DNA of 64,000 nt from NCBI GenBank assembly GCA_007844125.1, contig CM017562.1, forward strand, positions 58,783,029 to 58,847,028, given 5' to 3'. A model generated the notes under the pieces. The model saw nothing but the letters and a program-made list of their open reading frames with translations. It ran no database searches and was not told where the DNA came from. The stretch is from Sinonovacula constricta. Taxonomy: Eukaryota; Mollusca; Bivalvia; Cardiida; Solecurtidae. Made by a program: the position numbers and the translations under genes. Of the stretch, positions 13,581 through 25,240 are shown in pieces (the stretch's first letter is position 1; each line of letters begins with the position of its first letter).

Positions 13581-13877
13581 GGCTTCTGTCTTGGCCAATT
13601 TCAAGCAAAGTAGACTAAAAAGTAACGGTCAGGCGTACAAGTTACTATTTGTGGAAATGATGCAAGGGAAGTACTTGCTGATTGTTTGATAGCAAAAAAG
13701 CCGCGCGACTTTCTGAAAAAAATCTCTCTTGGGGCAATCAAGGCGGTCGTTCGTGCGAACAAAAATCTGTTCGCATTCGTGTTCGCACTCTATTTGAACG
13801 GTTCCTCCACAAGTAACTAAACAATTCCAGGACGAAAAACCGCGTTTGCGTTCGCACTCTGTGTAAACGGACCTTTA

Positions 13878-16500
13878 CATAAAAATCTCTGGAGAGCGAT
13901 AAATTGCCCGGTACTCATTTACTCTTTACACGTGTTTAAGATGATGTTAACTTGTCGAAGGAAGTATGTTGTTCTAGAAAAAAATGTGTTATAATTAGAA
14001 AACGTAGCATAAGCTAAGATCATCTTGATATATTATCAACAATAATACCAATGTGTGTATAAACTTTACGTTTAAATATTACATTTAAATACATTGCCTC
14101 GCCCATTTAAACAAAGTCTTGTTACGATGTAACAGTCCTTATTTTGTGAGTTTTAAATATATATTATATTAGTCCGCTCGGCATATAACTAGTTAGTAGC
14201 GGTGTTAGAGATTTATTATAAAAGTGAACTGAATCATCTTACGCATTTTCAAACTTTTCTGAAAACTTTACCGAGCTTAGACCATACAGATGGAAATCTG
14301 AGGCATGTGTTACTGAATGAATAATTAATATGCTGAATACTCATAACACGTCATTATACTTTCATAAAACTTCCCCGAACATGGCTGCAATAATCTGTAA
14401 GATATCTATGACGAGTGATAGGCAGTTGTTTAAAATTATCTAACTACTAAACAAAAGAATGTCATTAATGGAAATTGATTTTACTAATTAACAAAAAGAA
14501 CCGGCCGAATGGAATAAATAATAGAGCAATATAATTTATTTGTATTGCAAACGTGAACATAATTTGTATGGACATGACATCAAATAATGATGAAACATGA
14601 CGTTTAATAAGTCGGAACAACGAGTTACACACCCACACACCCACACCCCATTTATAACCCTTTATGATATTTTCATTTTTTTTTTTCGTTCAAAGTTTGC
14701 ACATTCAACCTTAATGTATTTTTTGGCTAGAAGTCTGCCTATTACTAACCACAACATTGAAAATTTATTTTATATCGTTCTTTAAATTGAGGTTATCACT
14801 AAATTTAGATTTAAAATGATTATTTATGCAAATTAGCAAATTTTACATACATATTAATGAGAATCAGTTTTGACAAGCTAACAAGAACTTATTTTATTAT
14901 TTTTATTTTAAATTAAAAGCCATATCTGAACGAACTGTACTGTTTTAAAAGTTTAGTAGGCACCTCTGGTACGTGTTTTTTTAGGTTTTGCATAGTTTTG
15001 GTCATGGTCCATTTTTTATGATTTTTAAATAAATTTTGTCCCAGTTATCATTAAATTTTAACAGACGAAGATGTAAAAACACTTCTCATAACTATTCATA
15101 ACATGAAAAGATCAGTTTAAGAATGGTCCTTTGGTGAAGACTATCATTAAGCTACGATTCAAACTAAGTATGTAAATTAGCTATCATGAATATTGAAATT
15201 CCCTAATCGTAACTTACACTGTGCTCTAAACCAGGTATACTAAATACATTGTCGGTCATAATTAAATTTGTTGTATTTTTCTTCCCTTTTCATACTTTTA
15301 CATTGAATCTCATGCATTAACTAAAAATCATTCTGCTTGTAGATGAATAATTATTCTATTAGTGTTTTTATGCGACACCTTCATATCTTTATAAATTAAG
15401 TAATATTAATTTATTGAGATGTCATTGGGTTAAACGTTTAAAATTGTTTTTATTAAGTGATTTAATTATTTCTCCGATTTTCTAATGAATGAAGTATATA
15501 TTTTTAAAACTTTACCTTTAAGTTTAAAATTGTGGGAACTGCTAAACTTTTAATAAGTTTTATCAATTCCTATTAATTTTAAGTTCACTTTAAATTAACA
15601 TTTGATATCGTATTATACTCTTTTCAGACATTAATTTCCCTTTTTTCTACCGTGCAAGGTCTTAAGTGGCTATTTTTTTTACCATCCAATGTGGTGCATT
15701 CTTTTTCACCAACATGTTTGATACATTGATATGTCAAACACTTCAAAACGTTTGTGGACAGCTCCTTTGCACGTTTAATGGAATCTTTCGCAATATTTCT
15801 TAGAAGATAGGCAAAACTATATCTATTAAAGCAACAAACATGTCATTTTGTTTTGGAACAATGTTGTTACATTAATCCCCTTTCATTGTCTTGTCCTTTG
15901 ACTTAGGTCATGAAACTTTTACGTTTATTAAGCTTAAACTGCAACAGGTGATTATACTTTATATCCTGAACAATTGATTTGATGCTAAAACCTTATTATG
16001 AAGCAGTAAATTTGTCTTGATTTGCCTTAATTTTCTTATTCAAAACCTTTGTCACATGTCCACATTACGTCACATTTAGCAACAATGTGTGCTGTCTAGT
16101 ACTGTTAACTGCTATAAGAATGCAGGGATTCATTCCATTAGAAAACAAATCTTAGATGAATGTCAATTTTAATGGTAAGATTTTTTTGCGATGTTCAAGT
16201 CAGTTATGGCATCATTAAAATCATAAAAAATCATAAAATTAACCAAATCATATAAAACTTAGACCAAAGTGTGTAAGACAAGAAGTGGCATGTATATTAC
16301 TTAAGATACTGTTGAGTTTGTTGAATATTGCTTTTAAATAAAAAAGAATCTGAACAACTTTTAAAAAAATAAAGATTATTTGTAGATTCTCATTAAAATT
16401 TAAAAATATCCAGAAGTGCTAATTTTCATAATTGACAATGACCATAATAGCCATTCAATAACTTTTAATTTAGTACCAGTTTTATATTTCTATCACTATA
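13878..16500. other. AT-rich intergenic DNA, no gene seen
   Basis: This stretch has many poly-T and poly-A runs and no open frame longer than about 60 codons. I found no domain-bearing translation, tRNA-like fold or tandem array. Confidence 0.6.
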
Positions 16501-16519
16501 TTTGGAAGTTCTAAGAATT

Positions 16520-16745
16520 TTCAATGGTTGCCATGGAAACCATTAGTTTTCACATAGCCAAAATTAGTTTATTTTTGAGTACATTGGAGTGTCCGTTTCT
16601 AGACACCCTAACGATCAATTTGGTACCCTTAAAAGTCTAGGGTGTGTGTTGGGGTTGGAGGGATTGGGGTGGGGGTGGGGTGTGTGAGGGGTGGGGCGGG
16701 TGCTTGCTAACCATATCTAGCTGCCAGACTATGAGCTTAAGTTCA
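16520..16745 (+). repeat. Dispersed repeat family A, copy 1
   Basis: This resembles 32500-32670 in the same orientation. Shared blocks are TGCCATGGAAA / TGTCATGGAAA, GTTTATTTTTGAGTACATTGG / GTTTATTTTTGACTACATTGG (one difference), ACACCCT near 16603 and 32580, TGGTAC, and TAGCTGCC with TATGAG further on. The G-rich insertion at 16639-16701 is present only in this copy. No coding capacity is seen, so it is probably an old non-autonomous element. Confidence 0.6.
16639..16701 (+). other. G-rich tract with G-quadruplex potential
   Basis: The plus strand carries many G runs in about 60 bases (GGGTG, GGGGTTGG, GGGATTGGGG, GGGGGTGGGG, GGGGTGGGGCGGG) with short T/A/C loops. More than four runs of at least three G allow several alternative quadruplexes. 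The surrounding DNA is AT-rich, so the tract stands out strongly. Confidence 0.75.
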
Positions 16746-17530
16746 GTTGAAATGTGAGATACGTTGAATTTGGATTTGAAAGTGTTCCTTGCATATTGTA
16801 CTTCAAAGTAATCATGGCTCAATACCAGGACAACAACAAGCCGAATCTGGTTTTGCTTCTAATTTTAGATATAAAAAAGGACATTGCATGATTCTGTAAT
16901 TACACCCAAAAAGCAGTTAAGGTGTCGGGCAGTTTTCTCAAGACGTTTTCATTATGAACTGTCCGGGAATATAAAACAAAATACAAGGGGATTTAGAGAG
17001 TTAGGGACTCTGAAAACATCACAGTTCAATCATGGAGCTTGAGTTTTGGAGCCACTTGGAAAACATAACTGCGTTGTAAAGCTCAGTCATCCGTAGACGT
17101 CGTTTTATGAAGCTTGAATGTTGATGCATCCACTACAATAACATACAGTGAACACCTGTCATTGTTACAACCCCTGTCACATTATCCCGACAGCGTGTAC
17201 ACCGGTTGTGGAACCGCCTTTATAAACTAAGTACAGCACTGGAGATATGCCAATGACAATTGTAAGACTGTCGTATGTCGTGGGTATGGATCGAACCGTG
17301 AACTTTCTTAATTGGGTACACGGACATTTGAACGAAATAACCAAAAGTTGCATTATATAAGTCCGAATGTTAGCGGCCAGAATCATGAGAAATATGGCTG
17401 ACTGGACACGCAGAATGCTTTTTTAAAGATTTTTCGACTGATATGCCACCAACATCAATATTTGACCGAGTTTGTGTATTACTTGGATAACTACAAGACG
17501 TTCTTGACAGTCAGACCATTTTCCGGACAT
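16746..17530. other. Intergenic DNA without recognisable content
   Basis: AT-rich single-copy-looking sequence. The 69-codon minus-strand frame at 17177-17386 has no recognisable features, and no repeat or RNA structure was identified. Confidence 0.5.
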
Positions 17531-17692
17531 ATTACTGTTTGTTTTGGCACGTGACACTTATGTCGGTCGGGATCGTGACAACACAATTGACTTAAATGGT
17601 ATTTATTATGACAGAGCACGACATGATTTTGTTAGCATCCTGTTAATTTCCGAAATCTGACAGAATAGTGACAACAAACTTGTTTGCACCTT
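17531..17692 (+). repeat. Dispersed repeat family B, copy 1
   Basis: This is inverted relative to 25083-25240. Shared blocks in this orientation are TTTGGCACGTGACAC / TTGGGCACGTGACAC, ATGTCGGTCG, CGTGAC / CGCGAC, AGCATCCTGTTA, TTTCCGAA, GACAACA and CTTGTTT / ACATGTTT. Spacing is similar in both copies. There is no open frame. It is likely a non-autonomous mobile element, class unknown. Confidence 0.65.
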
Positions 17693-17989
17693 GGGTAAGA
17701 TGTAAACATGGTATGGAAGTTTATCTGTATTGGATGACTTTAAAAAACACTATGTATACATGTCTTGAAATGCAATATCGAAATTTGAACTAGATTATCA
17801 ATTTAATTCCAAGGTTGTGTTTGGATTTGGAATATGTATTTCCGTATAAACAACAAAAACAACCACAAAACAGCTGTAATTAAAAGTTGGCTTAATAAAC
17901 TACTGACACACTGTGTCTGGTTACCAAAACTAGTTTTGTCTTTATGTCCTGTCACTGAATGATTGTTACTACGACGACGACAGCACCAA

Positions 17990-17991
17990 CG

Positions 17992-18034
<43 letters not shown>

Positions 18035-18143
18035 TTTGCTGGGTCTGTTATCATTTCAACGTTTTATAAGCTGTCCTGATAGTATCTGTGTATTTACCCG
18101 TTCAGTCATCATCATCACCATCATCATCATCGTCATCATCATT
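17990..18143 (+). repeat. ATC trinucleotide microsatellite, two blocks
   Basis: An almost perfect (ATC)n run occupies about 17991-18033. An interrupted second block lies at about 18107-18142, with CACCATC and CGTCATC variants. About 70 bases of unrelated sequence separate them. Confidence 0.9.
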
Positions 18144-19026
18144 TTATTGCACTTTCTATAATGCTGGCTTCTATTTTCTACTGAAACGTCTTAATAGATT
18201 CTATCCGACTTAGATGTCCCCGCCTAACGTCTACCTGTTCTACCAAAATGACATGTAATCCACCCCATAAAACTGTCAATCAAACTGTCAATCGTCTTGA
18301 CGTGTTCAAACTTGTCGTCACAAGGGGAGGAGTCAAGCCAGATTTCTTGGTTTGTTGCGCATGCGCAGTTGAAAAAAAAATACCATCTAGTAAAATAGAT
18401 CGACCTATTTTGTTCATTGTAAAATAGAAAGAAGTTCTATTGAAATAAATCGCTGAGGAATTTGAATTTTCACAGCTTCTGATTGGCTACAAATGTAGGG
18501 CGTCTTCTTATTGATTGGGAGAACCCGTCTGAGAAGGTGGTCTGTGGGCTGGAGATTTTCTGACATACACGTTTATATTGCGTTGGAACATTCTGGTATA
18601 CCTTAGTGATGGTACCAAGGGCTCTAATGACCCTTGGCATCGTTGTTGGCCAGAGTATTTACATTCGCTCAAATTAAATTCAAAATTGAGCGGTGTTAAT
18701 GAAAAAGAGGTACTGTAATTTCTATATAAAGCAGCGCTTCCCGTTTAGCCTCGACGGTCCTATCTGAGTGTATTGGCATGTTTCACAAGATGGTAACGCT
18801 TCAACTCTCAGTTACAGTCTTGGACTCATTCCAAGACCATGCCAAGACAATCAATGCGTCGCATTTTTTGCACAATATCCTACAAATGTTACCGTGCAAT
18901 TGTACAGCATTCCGGTTGTGAAGGAGGATATATTGAGTTTGAGCCAAGTCAGGGCAGCAAGAAATCAATGGTTTAAGGTCGCGAATAAGCGACATAGTTT
19001 CTTTCCTTTGGATCACATCATGTCTC
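18144..19026. other. Intergenic DNA with an unrecognised open frame
   Basis: A plus-strand frame runs from 18768 to 19175 (135 codons). I recognise no domain, and its last third is inside a MITE copy (from 19027), so it is probably not a gene. The stretch TTGCGCATGCGCAG at about 18354 is a short GC palindrome. Nothing else stands out. Confidence 0.5.
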
Positions 19027-19455
19027 TTAAAGGTGGTTTCCAACGCTTTGATTATACATTAAATACAATTTTCAAAACCTTACCTCTGTTTCAATGGGAA
19101 ACTGGGCATAATTTCTGTATTCACTCACGCTTTATTCTAAACAAACACGATTTTGATCACTACTATAATTGTTAGAACGTACTTACCGTGAAAAACGCGT
19201 TCTAAATGTTCATTCTTTTTAATCTATAAATAAGCTCCTTCGGGATTTCTGCTAATAATGGATACCGCCGTCAGAGCAGATAACCCGGATAATTCTATAA
19301 TGTGATCTTTAAAAAAAGTGGTCTCGTGGGTTTCTTGGCTTAAAAATAGCTTACTTTGCAGCTTGGCTCAGATAGGAAATACATGTTTGTAATGGCGAGT
19401 GGGGTGTTATGCTACACGTTTCACGTAGATGACGAACGTCAATAAACAGTTTTTG
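19027..19455 (+). mobile_element. TTAA-type MITE, copy C (right end missing)
   Basis: The copy starts TTAA-AGGTGGTTTCCAACG at 19027 and shares internal landmarks with copies A and B in order: GGGCATAATTTCT (shared with B), ACGATTTTGATCA, TTTCTGCTAA, CGTCAGAGC, GTGGTCTCGTGG, TTGGCTCAGATAGGAAAT, TTTGTAATGGCGAGTGG, TTATGCT and TTTCACGTAGATG. The right terminal inverted repeat is not found. It carries no coding sequence and would depend on a transposase encoded elsewhere. Confidence 0.72.
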
Positions 19456-20077
19456 CTTGATATTTCAGGTAGCACAAATGTATATGGTTAATTCAGAAGG
19501 CAAATCTGTTCCAGACTGTCGGAATCTACCTTTAAGAGTGGCAGATTGGTGCCAGCAGAAGGCAGATGTGGTAAAATCCCCTGTTTCGGCTTTAAGACTA
19601 GCTGCTTTCAGCCACCCGTGGATTTTGTCTTGGTCCACGCCAAAATGCTTTGTGTACTGATGGTAATTGCCGATAAAACACTGAAGGTGACAGGGTCTAA
19701 TTGATGTTGTTTGTTTGTTGCTGTTGTTTTTATTTCGATATAACTAGATGTCACCATTCAGTTATCGTAGTTTGGCGTAGCATTGCCTTCAAAGATTTCA
19801 TACGAAGCAATAACAATCTCTTACGAAAATCACAATATTTATATTTAAGTTTAAACTAGACAATTATACAAATATAAAAGTTAAATGTAAAAGTGTTAAG
19901 TACAGACTTTACGTTAACAGGAAAAAAAACTGTTTTCACCTTGAAATGGGCAGTCTATTTATCTGCATGATTTGCACAATGGAGTAGAGCTTGTAGAGTT
20001 TGTGGCTCGTAGATCCTGGAGCATGCTTTTTATCCCAGCTGTAGAATGGTTACGGCGCTTTCACGTTCACCTTTGCG
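19456..20077. other. Intergenic DNA upstream of the LINE insertion
   Basis: No gene or repeat recognised. A 67-codon plus-strand frame at 19457-19660 shows no recognisable features. Confidence 0.5.
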
Positions 20078-20095
20078 AAGAGAAGGTTTATTGGT

Positions 20096-23000
20096 GATAC
20101 ACTTGGGGTAATCGATAGAGTAACTTCCAGTAGCAATAACAGAAAACAAATGACAGTCTCTTATTTATCACAACTAATAAAAATCCACAATCTAACCGAC
20201 ATCTGGAGATATAAATTTAAAGATAAACAACAATTCACGTGGTGGAGAAAATACAGCATTGAAAAAAGTAGAATAGACTTCTGGCTTACTGACTGGAATA
20301 TGATTACACAAATATCTTCATGCGATATTAGACCAGCAGCTATAGAAAGTACAGACCACATGGCTATATCATTAAAAATAAAAATCCCATGTAAAAGAGG
20401 TCCAGGATATTGGAAATTTAATAATACTCTTCTGAATAATAATTTGTACACAAAACAAGTTGAAATAATATTAAACAATTTTAAATATCTACAAGTAGAT
20501 CATAAATGTAAATGGGAGTTGTGTAAAATAGAAATAAAACAGTTTACAATTAACTTCTCTAAAAAACTATCTAAACAAAGAAATGTTGAACTACAAAATC
20601 TCGAAAAGCAACTACATAACCTTTATAAAGAGATAGATACAAACCCTAATCAATCTATACAACATAAAATCGAACAACTGGAAATAAAAATAAAGTCACT
20701 ATATGACATAAAATTATCTGGTGCTAAAATAAGGTCTCGGGTTAAGCTCATAGATGAAAATGAAAAAAATACCAAATACTTCCATAACCTAGAAAAAAAC
20801 GCGACAATGTAAAAAGTCCATAAATACATTGAAATATAATGAAAAAATATTAACTTCAAATACAGATATACTACATGCAGAGAATGATTTCTACAAAAAG
20901 CTATATACATCATATGCAACAGATGAAAGTACTATACAATCAAACCAATATTTAGAAACCATAAAACTTGAAAATACTTTGTCAAACACACAGGCAGAAA
21001 AATGTGGAGGTTTATTTACTTATAACGAAGCAACAGTGGCATTAAAGAACATGCAACTGAATAAAAGTCCAGGGTTAGACGGTTTAACCGTTGAATTCTA
21101 TAATCATTTCTGGGGCATTCTAAAATACTTAGTTGTCGATTCATTAAATCAAGGTTATGAAACGAATGAACTATCCTATACACAGAAGCACGCATATTTA
21201 GCCTCATATTTAAGAAAGGAGATCCAGAAAACTTAGAAAATTGGCGACCAATATCACTTTTAAACATAGATTATAAAATTGCTGCCAAAATACTCTCAAA
21301 TCGCCTACAAATCGTTTTGCCGCATATTATTAAGCAAGATCAACAAGGTTACATTAAAAATAGAAACATAAGTTTTAATATTAGACAAATACAAGATATT
21401 ATCGATATAACTAATATGAAAAAAGGAAAAAAAGAAGGCATTCTTCTTTTTCTAGACTTTGAGAAAGCCTTTGATACTGTTGAATGGCCGTTTATGATAG
21501 ATGTACTGCATAAATTTGGGTTTAAAAGCAATTTCATAACATGGATCCAAACATTGTATCGAAATGCTAATGTACGAATTTCAAATAATGGTTGGATATC
21601 CGAGCCTTTTAATATACATAGAGGTGTCAGGCAACGTTGTCCTCTTTCCGCTCTGTTATTTTTACTTGTCGCAGAAACCATGGCTACAAAATTACGTAAT
21701 AATACAATGTTCCAGGGAATAAACATTAACAACATCACTTTTAAAATAACTCAACTAGCAGACGATACCACGCTCTTCCTGAAAGACGAATGCGAGATAC
21801 CAACTGTCCTTTCTATTATTGATCAATTTAGCAAAGTTTCGGGCCTTAAACTTAATATATCGAAGACTATTGGACTCTGCATCGGAAAAACAAATGCGAA
21901 TCAAATAAACAACTCTCATGGAATAAAACTCACTAACGATTCGATAAAATCTCTGGGTGTTTATTTTGGTAATAATCGAGAATCGTGCGACCATTTAAAT
22001 TGGGAAAATAAGATTAATAATGCTGTCAAACTCATTGATGCATGGAAAAGTAGAAAGTTAACTATGCTAGGGAAAATAGTTGTACTAAAAAGCATGTTCC
22101 TTCCAAGATTAACATACTTAATCCAAAATATAGTAATCCCTAAACATATTACTAAACGTATTAATTCAATTATGTTTAATTTCCTATGGTCAGGAAAAAT
22201 TGAAAAAATTAAAAGAGCAACTCTAATAGGTCCTAAAGCATCAGGTGGTCTTGACATGCCAGACTTCAATATATTTTCAAAAACAATGAAATTAAAATGG
22301 ATTAAATATCTTAAAACTAACTCGAATGCAAACTGGCAAAAATACCGCTTTACATTCTGAATAAACTTGGCAATAACCTCCTCATATTCGATATAATTTT
22401 GGATTCGTTAAAGTCCCTTAACAAATATTCAATAAAACTTACTCCATTTTATACAGAACTGGTTAATACGTGGATAGAATTTCATAAAATACACCATTTA
22501 AATAAACAAATCGTTAATTTTGAAAACATAAGAAAACAAATAATATGGGGTAATAAATTTATTAAACATAAAGGAAAATGCTTACTCTATAAACATTGGA
22601 TAGAAACAGGCATAATATTTATAAATGACCTTCTAACAGAAGAAGGTAATTTAGACACTAATTATATACACAACAAGTTACAAAACAAACAGAACTGGAT
22701 ATCTGAAATAAATTCTGTCATACAATCCATTCCAAAAGAATGGATAAAAGCTTTAAAGAAAATAGACTCGATTAAAACACAAGTTAACACTAAACATATT
22801 ATTGACGCAAATGAATCAGATATAAAACAAATGACAAACAAACAAACATATAACACTTACATAGATAAATACTTTACAAAGCCAATTATGCATAGGCAAT
22901 GGACGAATCTCTTTAAAAAAGAAATTTACTGGAACTCTTTGTATCATATTCTACACAAAGCTACCTATAGCAATGATGTCAAACAATTTAAGTACAAACT

Positions 23001-23424
23001 TGTCAATAATATTATATCCACAAATCTAAACTTATTTACATGGAATTTAAAAGAATCACCGCTATGTCTATTATGTAATGAGTTGGAAGACTACAATCAC
23101 TTTTTTGTAACATGTAGGTTCTTAAATAACTTCTGGAAAAAAGTCAATACCACTTTTCAGTTGTCTGGAATTTCTAAAAGTATGAACAAACTTGAATACA
23201 TCATTATAGGTTACAAAATAGATTCACCCAGCTATAATATAATTAACTTAATACTCAATTTTATAGGCTATAATATTTACAAAACTTACCTTTTAAGCGA
23301 AAGAAGACAAAAGTCAATTTATATATGGAACTTTCTTTTAAATGACCTTAATATGGTTCTGTTTTATTTACAAAGAAAGAATGCTAACTTCTTTTTGGAA
23401 AAATTCATCAAAAATATGCAATGA
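20096..23424 (+). pseudogene. LINE ORF2 remnant: endonuclease C-terminus, reverse transcriptase, C-terminal CxxC domain
   Basis: Reading from 20096, the frame enters the endonuclease (DTLGVIDRV, SRIDFWLTDW, ESTDHMAISLKI). GPGYWKFNN and KNTKYFHNLEK follow, both typical of L1/Tx1-clade linkers. Frame breaks occur near 20812, near 21207 and near 22340 in an A run. Reverse transcriptase motifs are NKSPGLDGL, KKGDPENLENWRPISLLN, QQGYIKNRN, FLDFEKAFDTVEW, GVRQRCPLSALLF and the catalytic LADD at 21755-21766 (this group has Leu where many have Phe/Tyr). The C-terminus has LCLLCNELEDYNHFFVTC, a CxxC...H...C finger-like motif. It encoded target-primed reverse transcription and is now non-functional. 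Confidence 0.9.
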
Positions 23425-23657
23425 TATGTTTCCTGCAGCTTCTTTTTCATCACCATTATGCCTTGTATTTATTATTTGTACTTTGATATACACACATGTA
23501 ATAATGTTCACAATTTTATATACTGTTTCCATGTTATGTATATATATATATGTGTATGTTTGTAAAAGGAAAATGTAAATAAACGGATTGCAACTATGTA
23601 ATCCAAAAAAAAACAAAAACAAAAAAACAACAACAAAAAAACAAAAAAACAACAACA

Positions 23658-23773
23658 ATTTATTTGGTTATTTGAGGAACAAAGATTTCGGTTCAAATTG
23701 TTGGATACCACTTTTAAGATAAATATAACATTTATATTAAGATTTATTTTGAAATACATTAACTTAAATCGCG
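23658..23773 (+). other. Putative 3'-transduced segment of the LINE, containing a MITE end
   Basis: These about 116 bases lie between the element's own A-rich tail and the terminal A tail at the right TSD. They were therefore inserted together with the LINE. The part at about 23680-23717 (GGTTCAAATTGTTGGATACC, ACTTTTAAG) matches the right terminus of the TTAA MITE family (copy A, 32302-32342). The simplest reading is that the source LINE lay next to such a MITE and was transcribed past its own poly(A) site. An alternative is that it is ordinary 3' UTR. Confidence 0.65.
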
Positions 23774-23805
23774 AAAAAAAAAAAAAAAAGAGAAGGTTTA
23801 TTGGT

Positions 23806-25082
23806 CGGCGAGGAGCTGGTCTTTGCAGTCGCAACTAATGCGGCGGCATCCTCCTTTTTTAGAGTATCTTCTTCCTTTAAAGAAAGGGGCAGGTCCTTTC
23901 TGTAATGATAGTATACTTTTCGAAGGCAATTAGAAGGCCTGTGTTATGTGGGGTATTGAGAACGGAGTTGTAATTATTTGTTATTACAGGGTTTTTATCC
24001 GGTCAATTGTTTAAGCCACAAGTTTGCCACGCTGTCTCAACTTGCGACCCGGATCACTGCAATGTGGTATGAACTTACTGTTTCTTCTTGGTTTTTAGTG
24101 TCATACTTCTATTCAATTTTGTTTGCCTTAGCAAGTTTATATTAGATCATGTGTGTTTTTATTAAATAATGGATATGCTAGCTCTGTTCTATTAAATTCC
24201 AGGTCAAATTTGTCTCTCCATCTTTTTCCTGACAGTGTTAGGACTTAAAGTCTAGCTATGAAATCAAATGAAATGATGCAGCATATAGAATAGCATATTG
24301 ATTTTTTCAATTTTTATTTGTTTCCACTCTTAAAATGACCTGTCGCCTTCATGGCCATTTCTTAAGTTATTTCCCACTTTTCTGGCCAGCTACATATGAT
24401 CTTCCAGAATTAAGTTAAGATTGTGAGTGTGTAGTATGGTGGTGCTTCTGCATAGTTGTCGAAATGACCTTTCTGCCATGTCTTTCTTGATATAGAGCTT
24501 GGATGGTCAAGTTATTGCCATTAATTTCAGACTTTGCATGTAGGTTCATATCAGGTATTCGCAGTTAATACAAGATTGATGTGCTTGAAAAAGCCTCTTT
24601 TCAATCTTTTACAAGAAATATCTTCTTACTATTTATTTCGTGCATGTTTTGATGCCTTAATCCTTTTATTAATAAGCCCATTTTAATCTCATCTAGCTCT
24701 GATTCAACATAATAGTACTCGTTTAAGCCACTATTCTTGTTCTCTGATGTTGTTTTTTTTTTGCATTATGCCAGAAAAATAAATTGTTGTAGAAATGATA
24801 ATTGACAGTCCTTCCATATTAGCACATATTCAGCCTCTGTGTTTGTGCTGTACTGAAGTGATTATGTAGTTTTTCAGGTATAAACTAGATTTGTTTGCTT
24901 GGGAAAATCTTTACAGTGCAGTCAAATTATGAATTCTATATTTCTTTTATTTGGCTATTTATATATTCCAAATAGTTATATTTATAGTAAATAAAATTAA
25001 AGTTATTTAAAGCTTTAATGCAGTCAGATATTTTTAATAAATTTACCAACACAGATAAACTCTCGAACATACTCGAAATAAA
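23806..25082. other. Intergenic AT-rich DNA, no gene seen
   Basis: No open frame, tandem repeat or RNA gene recognised. The first bases (23806 onward) continue the pre-insertion site that was interrupted at 20095. Confidence 0.55.
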
Positions 25083-25240
25083 AACATGTTGTGTTGTCAT
25101 AATTCTATCAATGTTCGGAAAATAACAGGATGCTGGAGAGCATTATGTCGTCTTTTCCGATGATAGATATTACATGAATCAATTTCGTCGTCGCGGTCAC
25201 GACCGACATTGGTGTCACGTGCCCAAACAAACGACAATAA
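25083..25240 (-). repeat. Dispersed repeat family B, copy 2
   Basis: The reverse complement of this stretch matches 17531-17692. The clearest blocks are TTGGGCACGTGACAC, ATGTCGGTCGTGAC, AGCATCCTGTTA and TTTTCCGAACA, in the same order and with similar spacing. There is no coding capacity. Confidence 0.65.

Larger units (their letters stand above)
10471..13877. mobile_element. PIF/Harbinger DNA transposon, decayed, with terminal inverted repeats
   Basis: The ends are inverted repeats: 10471-10507 begins TAAAGGTCCGTTTA and continues into GCGAACGC repeats, and the reverse complement of 13841-13877 begins with the same 14 bases and continues CACAGAGTGCGAACGC. Subterminal sequence is also partly inverted, rich in GCGAAC/GTTCGC. 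Inside are fragments of a Harbinger transposase (plus strand) and a MADF-domain accessory protein (minus strand), the two genes expected of this superfamily. Both are broken. Flanks show TA on each side (CTA at the left, TTA at the right), so the usual 3-bp TWA duplication is suggested but not exact. Length is about 3.4 kb. Confidence 0.88.
20078..23805 (+). mobile_element. L1/Tx1-like LINE insertion, 5'-truncated, with 18-bp TSD
   Basis: The insertion lies between two exact copies of AAGAGAAGGTTTATTGGT (20078-20095 and 23788-23805). It begins inside the apurinic endonuclease domain, so the 5' end and any ORF1 are missing. A reverse transcriptase and C-terminal region follow. A poly(A) signal AATAAA at 23578-23583 precedes an A-rich tail at about 23606-23657. 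A further 116 bases then lead to a second, pure A tail (about 23774-23789) that directly abuts the right TSD. The perfect TSD indicates a fairly young insertion, although the coding region has three frameshifts. Confidence 0.9.

Noticed and set aside
18768..19175. 135-codon frame as a gene
   Set aside because: No recognisable domain, and its 3' third is MITE copy C.
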